Assembly: GCA_026391355.1 (NCBI GenBank)
Contig: JAPLDH010000015.1
Coordinates: forward strand, 1 to 64,000
Origin: Bacteroidota bacterium
Lineage (GTDB): Bacteria; Bacteroidota; Bacteroidia; Bacteroidales; FEN-979
Length of the DNA stretch: 64,000 nucleotides
Direction of reading: 5' to 3'
A program made the position numbers and the translations under genes. Below the pieces are notes generated by a model. The model was not told where the DNA came from. It saw nothing but the letters and a program-made list of their open reading frames with translations, and made no database searches. This document shows, piece by piece, positions 14,028 through 24,900 of this stretch; position 1 is the first letter of the stretch; each line of letters begins with the position of its first letter.

Positions 14028-17000
14028 GGGTAAACTTCAGGGTCAATCCGCCTTTTGTTACCGATGTCCTGTACTGGTTTGAGACATATGGTGAAGAAAT
14101 ATCTTTTGTAAAGTAGAAACGCAGGTTAAAGCGCTGGTTAAGTGCATAATCAGCTGTGAAGGAAATGGCAGTAATCTGTGATCCTGTGGATATTTCATTG
14201 ATATTTTCGTCAACCCTTCTCAAGGTTGTCATATTCTTCCGGATGGAAAAATCAGCTTTGAGGTTGAGATCGCTTGAATATTTGCTCTTTTTTCCTGCAG
14301 TACCTAGTGAGATAAAAGAAAGACGGATATTCTTAAAACGATAGCCCAGGCCGATGATAAGCTCATTGGTCGAAACTTCTGTGAGCTGGTTATTTACGAA
14401 GCTGAATGAAAGGTTACGGCTCCTGCGCCATTCAATATCCGAAAGCAGGCTGTTCACCCATCCCATATCAATTTTGATAAGCGGGCTGAACTGCTCTGTA
14501 ACAGAGATCACGGTGAACTGTGATTTTGGAATGTAATTCCCCGCATCATCCATCACAGAAGGAGCTCCGGCAATTTCCTTGTATTTGATGTTTGATGTAA
14601 AGGAAGATATATTATAAGTAGAAAGATATGCATGGCTGATCGTAAAGGTACGGAACCATTTTTTCATTGCCCTGATCTTCGTTAATCCGTCGTATGTGAG
14701 ATGCCAGTTGGGTAAGGGTATCGATGGAAAGGCATTCAGGCCGACTTTTGAAGGATCACGGCCACCGTAGGCTGAGAGGAATGCAGCGGTCAGTACTTCC
14801 TGGTTATTGGGGCCATAACCCAGGGGATAACCGGTCGTATCGATCTTCCCGGCAGAATTGGGATTCGATGCTGATAATCGCTGAGCAATCTGGTAACGGT
14901 AAGCCTTCAGCTTTTCAAATAACGGGGAAATATTATTGGATCCAACACTGGTAAATGACGTTCCAATCATAAGGTACGACATGGTAAAACTGCCGTTATC
15001 CATCGTGGAGAAAGTATTAAAAATGCCGTCATTGTTTGCTTTGAAATATTCCTGGTGCATTTTTGAATAGGTTTTTGTAGCGATGATCTCGATCTTCAGA
15101 TCAGGAAGTGGCTCAATGGTTGCATTTATCGAAAGGTTTTCATTGAACTTATTGTTATAAGGATTATTCAGGAGGGTATCGTTTGTAAGCCATCCCTGGC
15201 GGACCGCATCCCACCTTATATCACGCTGATCCCCGAAAACGAATCCAAGTCCGGGTGCATTACGTGACCAATTGTTCCCCAACGCTTCCGGTTCCGGTGT
15301 GAAACCCGGGAACATTGTACCATTCCCCTGAGTATAATTTATGCCAATTCTCCTTATGCCCATCAGGATCCGCAATGTTCCGTCCATTAAAAATTTTCCG
15401 ACATTAAAATGATTCTGTATGCTATCCTGTTTTGCCTGCTTATTTTTTGGATCCTGTTTTGGATTTTTGGACGGGGTATTTGGTCTCATATCTCCTCTTG
15501 AACTGCCGCTGGACTGGTTCAACTTCTTCAGATATCCGACCTTATTATACAAGGAAACCAGGTTCAGTCCGCCATTTATTACTTTATTGCATCCGTTTTC
15601 AATGATATTTCCAATTTCTGATTGAACGGAGATAGGACTGGCCGTCCAGTGGTAGGTTGCCTGGTATCCGGCATTTGCCTGTATCCATTCGAAAAACGGG
15701 ATCTTCATAAATGGAATTTCGTAGGTCACATTGAACTGCTGGTTATAAAGCGACCTTGTTCCAAAGGAAAGTATCTGGTTCCAGGCCTGCTGACGGCTTG
15801 ACCGGTCAATCTGACCTGCAGGTTCATTGATGAATGCGTTGGCGTTTGCTATCAGCGTGACCTTGACAGATCTTGTCAGGTCGTATTTCAAATCATAAAT
15901 CCTTGACCAATTCCAGTTCTTTATATAATAGGTTTCCATTGGAATATCGGCGGTGCTTTTGTTTCTGAATTTGCGTGCTTCAAATTCCCGGTTCATATCG
16001 GTGCGGAAGGAAAACGACCTGGGCATGTAAGAAAAGTTGAAATCGCGAATCAAAGCAAGTGCCTTGCTTTTAAGAAACCTCATACGGGTTAAGGGCTGGA
16101 CTATTTTTGGTGAAGCAGCAAAGTTATAACCCAGTCCGCCTGTGTATTTTTTACTCATATCATATTCGATGTCGATATTCCTGTGGAAAATTTCGGAATA
16201 GGCATAGCTGACATTGAAATTCTCTATATCCCAGAATTTAGGTTTTTTATCGGATTTCCGGTCTTTCCGAACATTCATCAGGTTAAAATTCCTGGTTTGG
16301 GTATAATCTTCTTCCTGGCGGGCAACAGAGTCCTTTGATGATTGTGTAGCATAAGAATTAATAACATCCTTGTACAGGATATCGGGACTCAGTTGATCAT
16401 ATTTTGGAGTGCTGTTGGTCATTGAATAGTCGAAGTGCATTGGAATACGGATCCCGGACTTCTCAGGCAAAAACTTACCCAGTTCAAGGTCGGTATCAAA
16501 ACCCAGTGATAAAGTAGAGGCAAGCGCTCTTTCAGTTTGTTTCTGTTCGATGGTTCCAAAGCCGCTGCTGGTGTAAGTTCCTGTCACCTGAACACGACCC
16601 AGGTCAGCCAAAGTAGCCGCCACCCGCGCTGTTGCCGCCCATCCTCCCGAACGGTTAAAATCAGTGAGACGGAGTTCATCCACCCATATTTCCGCACATT
16701 TTGACAATCCATCGTCATTGATGGTCTGACTGCTCTTTTTGGGATTCCGAATTCCGATCATAATCGCTTTAACATCACTGATGGTTGGAGAACCCAGCAC
16801 AGTGATCTTGTTTTTTCCATCCTTTTCCACATAAGGAGTTGACTGTGATATGGTTGTCCCCGGACTGCGCATGGCAATATTCCTGTCTTGTTTCGTTTCA
16901 ACCAGCCGGTTAAAGTCAATATCAAAGGCATTTGCATCTGGCCAGATGGCCCCGGGATGAGAAGAGGTGGTATTCCATGGAGTAAATGTGAGTGGGATTT

Positions 17001-20000
17001 CGTATTCATAATAATTCTGGGTGAAATCGGAACCAACCCGCAGGAAGATGGTCAGGTCACCATCCTTTACGTTCTGACCGGCAATGCTCTGTTCTGCATG
17101 AACGAACATTTGCATCCGTTTGAACTGCCGGAAATCGAATTCACAGGTTTTATATGCAGCGCGGGCATCTCCATCCACCAATTCACAAATCTTCATTACC
17201 ATTGACTGTTCATTCAGTTTTTGTTGGTTGGTAGATCCCCAGTTTGTTTCCTGCTGAATCCCGGGGGGCATAACATAGGGGATTGGTTGTTTACTGCCAT
17301 TTTCTTCAATGCTGACTGTTGCTATATCAAAAGTAGTCTTGTTTTCATTGTCATCAGGAATATATTCTCCGGGGGATAAAAGATCCTGATCATACCTCCT
17401 CCATTCTCCCCTTGATAATTCGAGGGTAGCAAAACGGCATACAATGGGGCTCGGGAATCCTTTGAAGAACATCCTCATAAAACGGATTGAAGTGAATCCC
17501 TGGATACTGCCAACAGTTTTATCGGGTGAACGGACGGGGATCTTGAACTGGTACCATTTTACCGTTCCTTTTTGTCCGTTTGCCAAAGGAATTTCAGTGG
17601 CGTTCTGAATGTTTGTGATATAGTTCATCCCGACTTTCATTTTGTCGGCGCGCAGGTGAACTACATATTGATAGTATTGTTCGGTTTCACTGAGGGTATT
17701 GTCATTATTGATGTCTTCCACATTCGGCATTGTTGTGGCCATGGTTGGGTAGCTTTCAGGGCTGTTGGCAGAAGAGGGAGAGTTGCCCTCAGGCCCGTTG
17801 AACATTTTATACCGCTCAAGGATACTCCCGAATTTCGGATCGTTATCGAAATCGGTACCGCGGAAATAGTGGAAGTCATCACTGGAAGGGTCTTTGGCTG
17901 CTGAAAGATAAGCCTGAGAACTGGTTCCATATAAGGCACCGATCTTCTGAAGGTAGGAGGTGTCAAAAAATGTCCGCTCATCAGCATCCCTGAGACCATC
18001 ATAACCTACATCCTGGTATTGCCTCGAATCGGGGTTGTTGTCGAAAGCATCCACCAATGCCTGGGTGGAGGGAACCCTTCCCCAGATCGTAGTATCTACA
18101 CCGGTTGGCTGGGCAGTGATTGGCAAGCCATTCTCAAAGCTCTTACGGCCATCTCTCAGAATATCCTCTGAAATATCCCCCAGGTTAAAATAGAGATCAC
18201 CTGAATTCAATGAATCTGCTGTGAAGGGATCCATCATCCAGAATTCGATATACTGGATGTTTGTTGCATCGAAATCAGAGGTTTCAATCTTTCGCATAAT
18301 GCCTCCCCACCGTGTTTCCGGATCGAGTAAGGTCCCGTCATTTTTGAGCCCTTTTGAGAAACCTGTTTGATGGGTGTCAAAATTATAAGGGCCTTTCTCC
18401 GCAGGATAATAGGAGAGGTTCAGAATGGCAAGATTTATGGGTACACCGTTCAATGGCTGTTTATTGGGAAATACTTCTGTTTCCCAAACCTGACGGACAT
18501 AGTTGTTCGACAACTCGTTATTGTTAACATTGGGTGGAATCAGGTTCTGGTTCTTGTCATAAAAGAGCGGATCGATCACATACCATGCAAATTTAGCACG
18601 GTTGTATCCGTAGGAAAGCCCCGTGTTTGGCGCAGCTTCAGGAAACATCAACAGGTTGGTTTGTCCCTGGGGAGTGCTGGCGAGGTACCAGTTACCGATA
18701 TTTTTAAGGTCAATGGTTGACCTGGCGCCTTCAAAATCGTCGATGTAGGATGTACCGGCTTTGCCGATGGCCTTGGAGTGGCCCGGTATGAATTGGGCAA
18801 ATTCAGCATCGACTGCAACGGTCGATTGAGCTTTGGTAGTGATCAGCGGCAAGGCATCGACGAGGCGGGTAATCAAACGCGACGAAGTCCGGTAAGTAAG
18901 ATTGAGTCCCCACATGGTGTTGGATAATGGTTCATCACCATAATTCACTTTCTGGGTCAGTGGACTTTCATTTAAATTCATGATGGTTGCACCGATCACG
19001 AAATCCTTGTTGATGGTATAATCCACATGGGCACCCATCAGGCGTTTCGTCTGAACATTGAACATCTCATTGCTTTCCATTGAAATGTTAATGGGTGTAC
19101 CTGAGTTGAGGATCCCCTCATTGATAATCCTTACACGACCCAATGTATAATCGACAGTATAGTCGTGGTTTTCCGTCAGTAAAACACCTCCGGCGGTCAC
19201 TTTAACAGATCCTTGTGGTACGTTCAGTGCATTCAGCGATATTTCCGATCCGGCAGAGGATTTATAAGATCCGTCCAGGACAAACTTATTTTTCTCCGGA
19301 AATTGCCTGGCCATGGTCTTTGTAACAGTATACAAGGAGTCGAAACAGTATTTGGCTGCCAGTTCCAGGGAGCCTTTGGGGTCATTCGGGTCATAGATAG
19401 AGTCGCGAAGATCCTGCCCGAATGGTTCAAGTTCAGTGAAAAAGACCCTGCCGTTGGTTGATTGGATCGTGCCACCTACCCCGGCTGCATTATCGATGAA
19501 GTCAAACATTCCATCTGCAGGAGGATTCATCTGTTGATTCAGGTTGTCTAAGTTCATTACCTTCAGTAAAGGATGGCCGCTGATACGCGTTTCTGTGATA
19601 TAAGCAGTTGGAACGCCGTTTTTATTTCCTGAGTAGAGGATGTTCATCAGGAAACTTTGTGGTTGTACCTGGTAAGCGCCTAGAGCATAAACGTTTTTCA
19701 TCATCAGCTTCCACATAGGAAGGTGTGTATTCAGTGTTGTGCTTTTCAAAAGCTTGACAATCAGGTTATTTGGCGTATGGATACCCTGATCTGAAAATTC
19801 CCCGACCTGGTAAATAGAATCGCTCCCGACGATCTGGTATTGGTAGGCAACAGCCAGTACCTGGTCGGGATTCAATGTCGTATTCAGCGAAATAAACCCA
19901 AGCTTGCTGTTAAAAGTATATTCAGTAGGTAATAGCTTACGGGCACTTTCCACCTTTTCAAAGTCCTGACCTTCCACTAACCCGAAAGTTGATTTCAGGT

Positions 20001-21261
20001 AATTGGTTACCTTATTGATACTCCTTACATTTGCAGTATCAGCCGGGGTCGGCATGATCACACTGAGCAGGTTGTTTGAATAATTCGAGGGATTCGGAAC
20101 AGCCGGATTTCTACTGAACCTTCTATTGTAAGGAGTGTTTTCTCCAAGATCCTGGAAAGCCACGATATTCCTGTTTTCTGTAATTGCTGCCCCAATATTG
20201 GTCAGCCAAACTTCCATCTTTACAATGTTTACATTGGAGGTAATGATGGGCAATTTGGAAAGGGCTTTCTTGTAATTGTTCCGGAAATACTGACCTAAAA
20301 AGAAATGCTTGTTTTCATCATAGTCATCAGCGCGGATGGTAAATTTTGTAGTTTGTGCATTTCCCTGTACCGTAATATTCTTTGTCTGGCTTTTTTGCTG
20401 GGAATAGATAGCGCTTACCATAACCCGTCCGAATTTAAGCTTTGTCTTCAAACCAAACAGACTTTCGGTTCCACGGATAAGGGTGCTGTTCAATGGGAAA
20501 TTAACATCACCACCTTCGATAAGTTGGACGATGTCGTCCTCCTTCCCTTCATATTTCAGTTTCAGCTTATTCTCAAAGTCGAAAGTAGCCTGGGTATTAT
20601 AACTTGTTTTGAACTCGATCTTATCCCCGATCTTGGCGATCACATTCATCTGGATCTTCTCCTCGAAGTCGAAATTTGTCTGCCTGCGCTGGTTGGTATT
20701 GAGCATCGGATCATCGCGGCGGTTTGAAATGATACCAAAGGTTATTTCTGCAGAACCCTGAGGCCGGATATCGACCGTATTGTTACCAAAGATCGTTTCA
20801 AAGACTTTCCCTGGAATATGGAGTTTGGGGATAACGCCGCTGCTGTTATCAATACCGGCTGCTTCACTTCTCTCTTTCCAGTATTGTTGCAGGATCTTTT
20901 TCATATCCTGATCCTGGTATTCTTCAAAACTCATCGTGGTCGGAACACGGTAAGTCATTTTACCTATTTTGTAAACATAAACATACTGCCGGGTTATGGG
21001 ATCATATTCGATTGTGGTTTTGACATTGGATGGGTTTTTCATGTAAAGGTTACTTCTACCCGAAGAACCAGGAGTTGTTGACCCGTCGTCAAAGGGGTAA
21101 CGGAGATGAATACTGGTGTCTTTTACCGTTGTGTCGGAAGGAAGCGGATTGGCAGATAACAGATTTTTCCCTGCAATGGATGAATTCGTCAGGGTAAAAA
21201 CCAGTCCGGTAAGAACAGCAAAATGGCGCAGGAGGTATGTAAACTTCTTAGGCAAATTCAA
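14017..21261 (-). CDS. sprA: Cell-surface protein SprA/SOV, T9SS translocon
   Basis: A giant (2414 aa) outer-membrane protein of the SprA/SOV family, the translocon of the type IX secretion system that moves sorting-domain proteins across the outer membrane and supports gliding in relatives. A signal peptide (about 1-31) is followed by the family N-terminal block (YVYVYKIGKMTYRVPTTMSFEEYQDQDMKKILQQYWKER), repeated SprA-N-type blocks with GRVRIINEGILNSGTPINISMESNEMF, and a C-terminal strand (GLTLKFTLAQ). The length matches the family and no frameshift is visible. It follows ruvA with a 51-bp gap in the conserved ruvA-sprA order. Several cargo proteins in this window carry the matching C-terminal signal. 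Confidence 0.96.
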   Translation of the reverse strand: MNLPKKFTYLLRHFAVLTGLVFTLTNSSIAGKNLLSANPLPSDTTVKDTSIHLRYPFDDGSTTPGSSGRSNLYMKNPSNVKTTIEYDPITRQYVYVYKIGKMTYRVPTTMSFEEYQDQDMKKILQQYWKERSEAAGIDNSSGVIPKLHIPGKVFETIFGNNTVDIRPQGSAEITFGIISNRRDDPMLNTNQRRQTNFDFEEKIQMNVIAKIGDKIEFKTSYNTQATFDFENKLKLKYEGKEDDIVQLIEGGDVNFPLNSTLIRGTESLFGLKTKLKFGRVMVSAIYSQQKSQTKNITVQGNAQTTKFTIRADDYDENKHFFLGQYFRNNYKKALSKLPIITSNVNIVKMEVWLTNIGAAITENRNIVAFQDLGENTPYNRRFSRNPAVPNPSNYSNNLLSVIMPTPADTANVRSINKVTNYLKSTFGLVEGQDFEKVESARKLLPTEYTFNSKLGFISLNTTLNPDQVLAVAYQYQIVGSDSIYQVGEFSDQGIHTPNNLIVKLLKSTTLNTHLPMWKLMMKNVYALGAYQVQPQSFLMNILYSGNKNGVPTAYITETRISGHPLLKVMNLDNLNQQMNPPADGMFDFIDNAAGVGGTIQSTNGRVFFTELEPFGQDLRDSIYDPNDPKGSLELAAKYCFDSLYTVTKTMARQFPEKNKFVLDGSYKSSAGSEISLNALNVPQGSVKVTAGGVLLTENHDYTVDYTLGRVRIINEGILNSGTPINISMESNEMFNVQTKRLMGAHVDYTINKDFVIGATIMNLNESPLTQKVNYGDEPLSNTMWGLNLTYRTSSRLITRLVDALPLITTKAQSTVAVDAEFAQFIPGHSKAIGKAGTSYIDDFEGARSTIDLKNIGNWYLASTPQGQTNLLMFPEAAPNTGLSYGYNRAKFAWYVIDPLFYDKNQNLIPPNVNNNELSNNYVRQVWETEVFPNKQPLNGVPINLAILNLSYYPAEKGPYNFDTHQTGFSKGLKNDGTLLDPETRWGGIMRKIETSDFDATNIQYIEFWMMDPFTADSLNSGDLYFNLGDISEDILRDGRKSFENGLPITAQPTGVDTTIWGRVPSTQALVDAFDNNPDSRQYQDVGYDGLRDADERTFFDTSYLQKIGALYGTSSQAYLSAAKDPSSDDFHYFRGTDFDNDPKFGSILERYKMFNGPEGNSPSSANSPESYPTMATTMPNVEDINNDNTLSETEQYYQYVVHLRADKMKVGMNYITNIQNATEIPLANGQKGTVKWYQFKIPVRSPDKTVGSIQGFTSIRFMRMFFKGFPSPIVCRFATLELSRGEWRRYDQDLLSPGEYIPDDNENKTTFDIATVSIEENGSKQPIPYVMPPGIQQETNWGSTNQQKLNEQSMVMKICELVDGDARAAYKTCEFDFRQFKRMQMFVHAEQSIAGQNVKDGDLTIFLRVGSDFTQNYYEYEIPLTFTPWNTTSSHPGAIWPDANAFDIDFNRLVETKQDRNIAMRSPGTTISQSTPYVEKDGKNKITVLGSPTISDVKAIMIGIRNPKKSSQTINDDGLSKCAEIWVDELRLTDFNRSGGWAATARVAATLADLGRVQVTGTYTSSGFGTIEQKQTERALASTLSLGFDTDLELGKFLPEKSGIRIPMHFDYSMTNSTPKYDQLSPDILYKDVINSYATQSSKDSVARQEEDYTQTRNFNLMNVRKDRKSDKKPKFWDIENFNVSYAYSEIFHRNIDIEYDMSKKYTGGLGYNFAASPKIVQPLTRMRFLKSKALALIRDFNFSYMPRSFSFRTDMNREFEARKFRNKSTADIPMETYYIKNWNWSRIYDLKYDLTRSVKVTLIANANAFINEPAGQIDRSSRQQAWNQILSFGTRSLYNQQFNVTYEIPFMKIPFFEWIQANAGYQATYHWTASPISVQSEIGNIIENGCNKVINGGLNLVSLYNKVGYLKKLNQSSGSSRGDMRPNTPSKNPKQDPKNKQAKQDSIQNHFNVGKFLMDGTLRILMGIRRIGINYTQGNGTMFPGFTPEPEALGNNWSRNAPGLGFVFGDQRDIRWDAVRQGWLTNDTLLNNPYNNKFNENLSINATIEPLPDLKIEIIATKTYSKMHQEYFKANNDGIFNTFSTMDNGSFTMSYLMIGTSFTSVGSNNISPLFEKLKAYRYQIAQRLSASNPNSAGKIDTTGYPLGYGPNNQEVLTAAFLSAYGGRDPSKVGLNAFPSIPLPNWHLTYDGLTKIRAMKKWFRTFTISHAYLSTYNISSFTSNIKYKEIAGAPSVMDDAGNYIPKSQFTVISVTEQFSPLIKIDMGWVNSLLSDIEWRRSRNLSFSFVNNQLTEVSTNELIIGLGYRFKNIRLSFISLGTAGKKSKYSSDLNLKADFSIRKNMTTLRRVDENINEISTGSQITAISFTADYALNQRFNLRFYFTKDISSPYVSNQYRTSVTKGGLTLKFTLAQ

Positions 21262-21312
21262 GTTTTGTTATTACGATATTGAAAAAATTCAATCAGGGAC
21301 ATACTCTTCTCC

Positions 21313-21897
21313 TTAAAGGATCTTCAAAGCATGCCTGATCAACTCTTCCACAGGTAAAGCCGTTCCTTCCACCTCGATGACTTTACTCAGGGCTTTCTCA
21401 GCTATCATTTTTGGAAAACCGAGAATTATTAATCCTGATAACGCTTCTTCTTTCTTAGTATTGTGCAGAAATCCCAAATTTTCATGTGGGATCAGCTCTT
21501 TGGAAATCTTCCCTTTCAGATCAATAATGATGCGTTGCGCTGTTTTTGCACCGATCCCTTTGATCTTCTGTAAAATTAAAGAATTTCCCTGGACGATCGC
21601 CTGACAAATATCATTTGGTGACATGGAGGAAAGGATCATCCTTGCCGTATTTGTTCCCACCCCATTTACTGAGATCAGTTGCCGGAACAATTCGCGCTCT
21701 GCCTGGTCCATAAAACCGAATAGTACCATTGCATCCTCTTTCACCGCCAGATGAGTGTATAAGAGACAATGTTCTTCATCTTTCATCTGGGAATAAGTAT
21801 GCAGGGAGATGTTCAGCAGATAACCGACACCACCGGCTTCGATCACTGCATAAGCAGGATTCTTTTCAGCCAGCTTTCCTTTGATATAATCGTACAT
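21313..21897 (-). CDS. ruvA: Holliday junction branch migration protein RuvA
   Basis: A 194-residue RuvA, which binds Holliday junctions and loads the RuvB helicase. The N-terminal OB fold (MYDYIKGKLAEKNPAYAVIEAGGVGYLLNIS), two helix-hairpin-helix motifs (LFRQLISVNGVGTNTARMIL and LILQKIKGIGAKTAQRIIIDLK), and a C-terminal RuvB-binding three-helix domain (EEALSGLIILGFPKMIAEKALSKV) are all present. It heads the ruvA-sprA unit. On the minus strand TACTTTTA lies about 35 bases upstream and may be part of its promoter. Confidence 0.97.
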   Translation of the reverse strand: MYDYIKGKLAEKNPAYAVIEAGGVGYLLNISLHTYSQMKDEEHCLLYTHLAVKEDAMVLFGFMDQAERELFRQLISVNGVGTNTARMILSSMSPNDICQAIVQGNSLILQKIKGIGAKTAQRIIIDLKGKISKELIPHENLGFLHNTKKEEALSGLIILGFPKMIAEKALSKVIEVEGTALPVEELIRHALKIL

Positions 21898-21951
21898 AAG
21901 AATGAATCTTAAAAAATAATTCCGTAAAAGTAATGATTTACGATTTTAGAC

Positions 21952-24900
21952 TTAGTCTTTTAGACACCGGACACTAAATCCATTTGATCTTAATGACGGA
22001 TATAGCGAAACACTCGGATCCCATGAGTTCATCCCGTGTGCCCAGGCTTTGGTAGGACTGTGAACATCCGATGACCAATAGAAGATCGCCATACCTGCAA
22101 AATCCCAAATGACATTCATATGACGTGTGCCATTCACCATTGCATTGAATCCCGAATAACCCGTTGATTTCAATGGACTACCTGCAAAGCCGTTGTTGAT
22201 GTAATTATTGAAGAGAGTAGTCCATTCTGTTTCCGTCGGTACATGCCATGCCGGCGGACAAAGGCCTTGCTTGGCAGGGGAGTCGTCGTATTGCATGATC
22301 TCATCCCACTGGTAGTATACAGTTCCCAGTTGGCAGTTCCCGGTTATATCGTTCAGACAGTATTTTTCATTGATGCAATTGTCACGTTGGCTTATGTTTC
22401 CGGGAATCATTGTTCCGTAGTTCAGGTTGGCGGCCATCCAACATTGGCTTCCGATCTGCACAGTTGGGTAGACCTTATTGTCCCGGATATCAGTCAGCGG
22501 ATTACCACACACCAATAATGACGAATTACTAATGACTAATGACCTGCTGGCAAACGCAGAACAAAGCGCTGCATTTATATAGGAATAGGTGATCGTTTTT
22601 GTTCCAACCCCTGCAATTGCGGGATAGAAGATGCCATTAGCAACCCCCGGACCGGAGTAAGTTCCACCCAATGAAATTCCTCCTTTCAGCCTGAAGGGTT
22701 GGGCGTTGACACTGGTGACCGAATCGTTGCACCGGGTCAGAGAAACAACAGGCAATGGGTTAACAGTCATTGTAATTGTATTGCTGACTGCAGGGTTTCC
22801 GGTTGCACATATAAAGCTGGATGTCAATGTACAATTAACGGTATCACTGTTCACCGGAAGATACTGGTAAGTTGTGCTGTTCGTTCCTGAGTTGATACCG
22901 TTGACTTTCCATTGAAAAACGGGCGTCGATCCTGTATTGGTGGGTGTTGCCGTGAAGGTTACCGGAATTCCTGAACAAACAGGGTTAACAGAAGCATTGA
23001 TTGAAACAGAGACCGGCATGAGCGGGTTTACGGTCATATTGATGGTATTGCTCGTTGCAGGGTTACCTGTCGGACAGGTTGCATTGGAGGTAAGAGTACA
23101 AGTTATATGGTCACCGGAAACAGGAATGAAGGAATATGTCAGACTATTCGTTCCGACACTTATCCCGTTTGTTTTCCATTGGTAAACAGGTGAAGAACCA
23201 GGGTTGGTTGGATTTGCCGTAAAGTTGACCTGGGTCCCGGCGCAAACTGGGTTTGCAGATGCGCCGATGGTAATACTGACCGGAAGGTTCGGATTGACAG
23301 TCAGTGTGATTGGATTGCCGGTTGCAGGATTGCCGGATGTACAGGGTTCTGAGGAGGTGAGTATGCAGGTCACAATATCACTGTTTGCCGGTGTATACGT
23401 ATATGTTGGACTGCTGATGCCCACATTGATTCCATTCACTTTCCATTGATAAGCCGGAGAGGGACCACCACCGACAGGAGTTGCCGAGAATGTTACTGAG
23501 GTTCCAGAACAGACAATTTCAGCAGTAGAAGAGATGCTCACGCTCACAGATACTATGGGTATAACGATAATCTCAATTACATTGGATTCAACAGCCCCGC
23601 TCCAGTCGCTCATGCAATTCACCCTGGCCAGACGTTTAAACCAGGTTGTTTGTATAACCGGTCCGGGATTATAGGATGCGGAATTACTTCCTGCTAAATC
23701 AGTGAAGCCCGTCGTGCTGCTTGTAGTGGAGAGCTGCCATTTGTATTCGAGTGTACCTGCAAATCCGGTTGGGGATTGAATATTGTTGAGGGTGATCGGT
23801 GTATAACTTCCACACCCGCTCTGATCATTGCCAACCGTTCCTCCTGTTGCCGGATTGGTACAAGGCGGTGTATAACTCCAGAACACCACCGAGGTATCTG
23901 ATTTAAAACCAAAAACTTCAGCATAAATATGATCTTCACCTGGAATAACTCCTGTTTGTGTATAGCAATATTGTGCATTCCCCAGAGCATCAGTATATCC
24001 ATTTCCGGTCAAGGGATTTATACCACTCACATAGAAATTTACCAAAACACCAACAACCGGGTTTGTATAGTTATCTGTTACATTTGCGGTCAGGCAAACA
24101 CTTGTCACGTTCAGTTGGCCGTAAGCCGTATCAGGTGTAAGTGTGACATTGTTGACTGTTCCAACCGGGGATAGTGAACATCCGCCGGGATAACCATAAG
24201 AATCGGCATTTCCCCATCCATAAACAAACACCCCGAATGGAAAGGTACTGGTAAATGTATGCGAGCCTGCTATTACAGATCTTTTCGCACCATAAAAATT
24301 TGTTGTACTTATTTGGGTAAAAGCCGCATTTGGAATCAACACACCATCCTGGTATATCGTACCCAATGCATAGTCGGGAGCAACTACGTTTACCCAATGC
24401 GTGAGAAAGCCGCCGGCAACATTCACCACAGTATAATTTGTCAGGAATTGTTCACATGGTGGGATCAGCATAATGAACGGATCTCCGGTGGTATTTCCCG
24501 TGCAATTTTGACCCTTTGCATATTGTGCCAAAAGGGCAGCTTTAGAGGTAGTGATGGAATTATTTCCTGCAAGGTTTGTTTCATAGTAATCTCCTGTATT
24601 GATGGTTGATACCATTGTTCCGTTTACAGAAATATCTGTGCCATCTTCATCGGCAAGAACCCTGAATATATCCCCGCTGTTATCCCTTCCTGCCAGTGGT
24701 ACAGTCACGAAATTCTTGCCCCAGGAATAATAAGGCCACATCATTTCTACAATATGGTCGCATGCAGTACACGTTATACTCGGGATGTCGACACATTTTA
24801 CTGATCCGAAAACTCCGACCGGAAAATTCGATTGTACCCTTGAACCCGTTAAATCATCAGCATTGTTTGAAGCCTCAACTATATAGGTCTGTCCCTGATC

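Noticed and set aside
14156-21081. Long plus-strand frames opposite sprA
   Set aside because: They are antisense to a complete, well conserved gene and show no domain features.
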